From Prochilodus magdalenae (Eukaryota; Chordata; Actinopteri; Characiformes; Prochilodontidae), in assembly GCA_024036415.1 (NCBI GenBank), contig JAMWET010003135.1, forward strand, positions 124,001 through 188,000: a stretch of 64,000 nt of DNA. The letters are read 5' to 3'. Of this stretch, positions 62,500 to 64,000 are shown piece after piece. Position 1 is the first letter of the stretch. Every line of letters starts with the position of its first letter. A model generated the notes under the pieces. The model saw only the letters and a list, made by a program, of their open reading frames with translations, made no database searches and was not told where the DNA came from. A program made the position numbers and the translations under genes.

Positions 62500-62880
62500 C
62501 ACAACCTGTTCGTGAGTCAGCTGGGTATCTGCGTAGCCTTCTTTAATATCCTATTGGCTGTAGTGCTTTCTCCACTTCAGGCTAGCCACAGCCATGACCA
62601 CAGCAGCACCTCTGAGAGTAGAACTTTTTTCCACCGACAAAGTGCCATGCCAAGTGTTCATGCCCGTGCTGGTTCCCAGGATCTATCAAACGTGCTAAGA
62701 ACGGGCCTCCTTTTCCACTGGTTTGAGAGCCGAGCGATTACGTATCTGGATGAGGGTGGTCCTTATTGCGGAGGCAGAAGTCGGTGGACAATGCATAAAA
62801 ACAACATGGCAGATCTGCTTTCATTGTTTTCACTCCAACTCTAATTTTTTGGGGAAATGGCGACGTTAACATCTGTATGT
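62500..62880. other. Possible decayed DNA element
   Basis: Words such as CACCGACAAAGTGCCATGCC, TTTTCCACTGGTTTGAGAGC and CGAGCGATTACGT recall a fish palindromic or Harbinger-type MITE. The 110-codon open frame has no recognisable domain and is not called as a gene. Confidence 0.25.
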
Positions 62881-63089
62881 GTGGACGCCAGCACCACCCC
62901 CTTGCCACTTGTCACGGGTTCTACAGTTTGCATGTTTATCGGGTGGAACCGTACTGATTTTGTCTGGCTGTGACCCTTTTATTTATGACTTTGGCACCGG
63001 CACCAAGTCAAGTGGAAAAGAGCTAACAGGGTGCACAGTAATCCCTTACTTTCCTTATAATATTTATTACATAATACATAATAAATATA

Positions 63090-63275
63090 ATTATAAATTC
63101 ACAGTAGTTCCTAAATAATTCAGTCCTTAATTCAGAATAAATTATACTGGATACAGAAAAGTGTATAGTAGTTTTTGAATAATTTATAGTTGGTAGTGAA
63201 TAATTCAAAGTAATTACTAAATAATTTTTAGTAGATGCTGAATAATTCAGACAAGTTACTGAATAGTGCATAGAA
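63090..63275. repeat. Degenerate tandem repeat of about 21 bp, AT-rich
   Basis: Eight or so loose copies around GTTACTGAATAATTCA and TAGTTTTTGAATAATT. Confidence 0.6.
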
Positions 63276-64000
63276 GTTAGATCTACAGTAAATGATATTG
63301 TGGATTTCTACACTTTGTTTGAATAGTTTTATAGTTTTTATAATTTTAATGTTTTATAGTTTCATCTCACAGTTATTAGAAATGTGGTTAATAAGCATTG
63401 ATCTGCTGAGTTGGAATAGATGGATATCCCTAATATATATATATATTCACACACAACTTGTCTGTGTCCCCCAGAGCTCTAGAGGAGGAGGCCGGGGGAA
63501 AAGAGAGCAGTAAAATTCTTAAGCATGTGTTTTATATGTGCTCTCAATCCAGTCAGAGCGATTTTAGCTTATCTTGAGTGACTGTCGAGACTGGAAGTGT
63601 CGAGCGCAGAGGGAGAAATATATGAGATTATTAAGCTGCTGGATGTTGTGAGGCGCTGTAAATCCGGGTTTGATCACAGTGGATGGCTGGATCAGAAGGT
63701 GACACGGCTTAAAGCTGCAGTGTCTCTGTCTCAGCCTCACTGCAGCTTCATTCTGGTCATTAGATGGTGTTAGGCCTCATCGTCTGGAGTTTGATTTATC
63801 ATCTCTCGCTCTATCGCTCGCAGCCTCCATCACTCTGCCTCTGTGCTGCCTCTCTCTCTGACGGGCTGCTATCTGACAGCTCGTAGCTGTCTGCGGCGGT
63901 GATGAAAGCTAAAGGGGGGAGCTGTTGTGGTAAGGTGAATCTTAGGCCAGCGTGGAGGAAAGGAATCAGGGGAAACGGTGCAGGGCTGCTTATCACATAC
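63276..64000. other. Intron 5 spacer, possible conserved stretch at 63550-63830
   Basis: 63550-63830 is unique and mixed (GGTTTGATCACAGTGG, TTTGATTTATCATCTCTC). No exon 6 is recognised before the window ends. Confidence 0.3.

Noticed and set aside
62512..62844. 110-codon open frame with a hydrophobic start
   Set aside because: No recognisable domain, and the sequence resembles a decayed DNA element. Length is within chance expectation.
60508..64000. Search for zfpm2 exon 6
   Set aside because: No frame with a fitting acceptor and the expected GQLWCxTTK-type start was found. It is probably beyond the window.

Overview
The window is vertebrate nuclear DNA, almost certainly from a teleost fish. 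It has widely spaced short exons with GT/AG introns, a tRNA-derived SINE, decayed Tc1/mariner (IS630-type) and L2-type elements, palindromic MITEs and many simple-sequence tracts. Some dispersed repeats (for example 9090-9790) resemble ones I associate with otophysan fishes such as characins and catfishes, but the species is not resolved. Nothing here is prokaryotic.

One protein-coding gene is supported: the 5' part of zfpm2 (FOG2, Friend of GATA 2) on the + strand. Five coding exons can be read: 22146-22185, 40763-40912, 46212-46313, 55207-55331 and 60411-60507. Their splice phases (1, 1, 1, 0, 1) join into one open frame of 171 codons plus one base. It starts with the FOG repression motif and runs to the conserved YSKG stretch. 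The exons encoding the zinc fingers and the CtBP motif must lie beyond position 64000. Exon 4 and exon 5 resemble FOG2 much more than FOG1. The choice between teleost copies a and b cannot be made here.

Layout. 1-4680: a large 34/46-bp satellite array whose two edges are odd mosaics. 5885-7205: a 31-bp tandem array followed by a polypurine tract. 7206-21750: upstream intergenic DNA with transposon relics and some likely conserved non-coding blocks. 21760-22185: GC-rich promoter, 5' UTR and exon 1. 22186-40762: intron 1, with a near-perfect hairpin just after exon 1, a dense GATA-site cluster (24290-24937), several transposon relics and two long polypurine tracts. 40913-60410: introns 2-4, rich in dispersed repeats and minisatellites (42-bp, 48-bp and 28-bp units). 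60508-64000: start of intron 5, with a second GATA-site cluster.

The most interesting signals are these: the GATA-site clusters inside the gene for a GATA cofactor; the long polypurine tracts all lying on the + (sense) strand; the mosaic satellite edge, which repeats colinear pieces of sequence found about 1.6 kb downstream; and a 28-bp minisatellite ending about 50 bases before exon 5. No previously undescribed protein system is visible. Long open frames in the tandem arrays and purine tracts are by-products of repetition.
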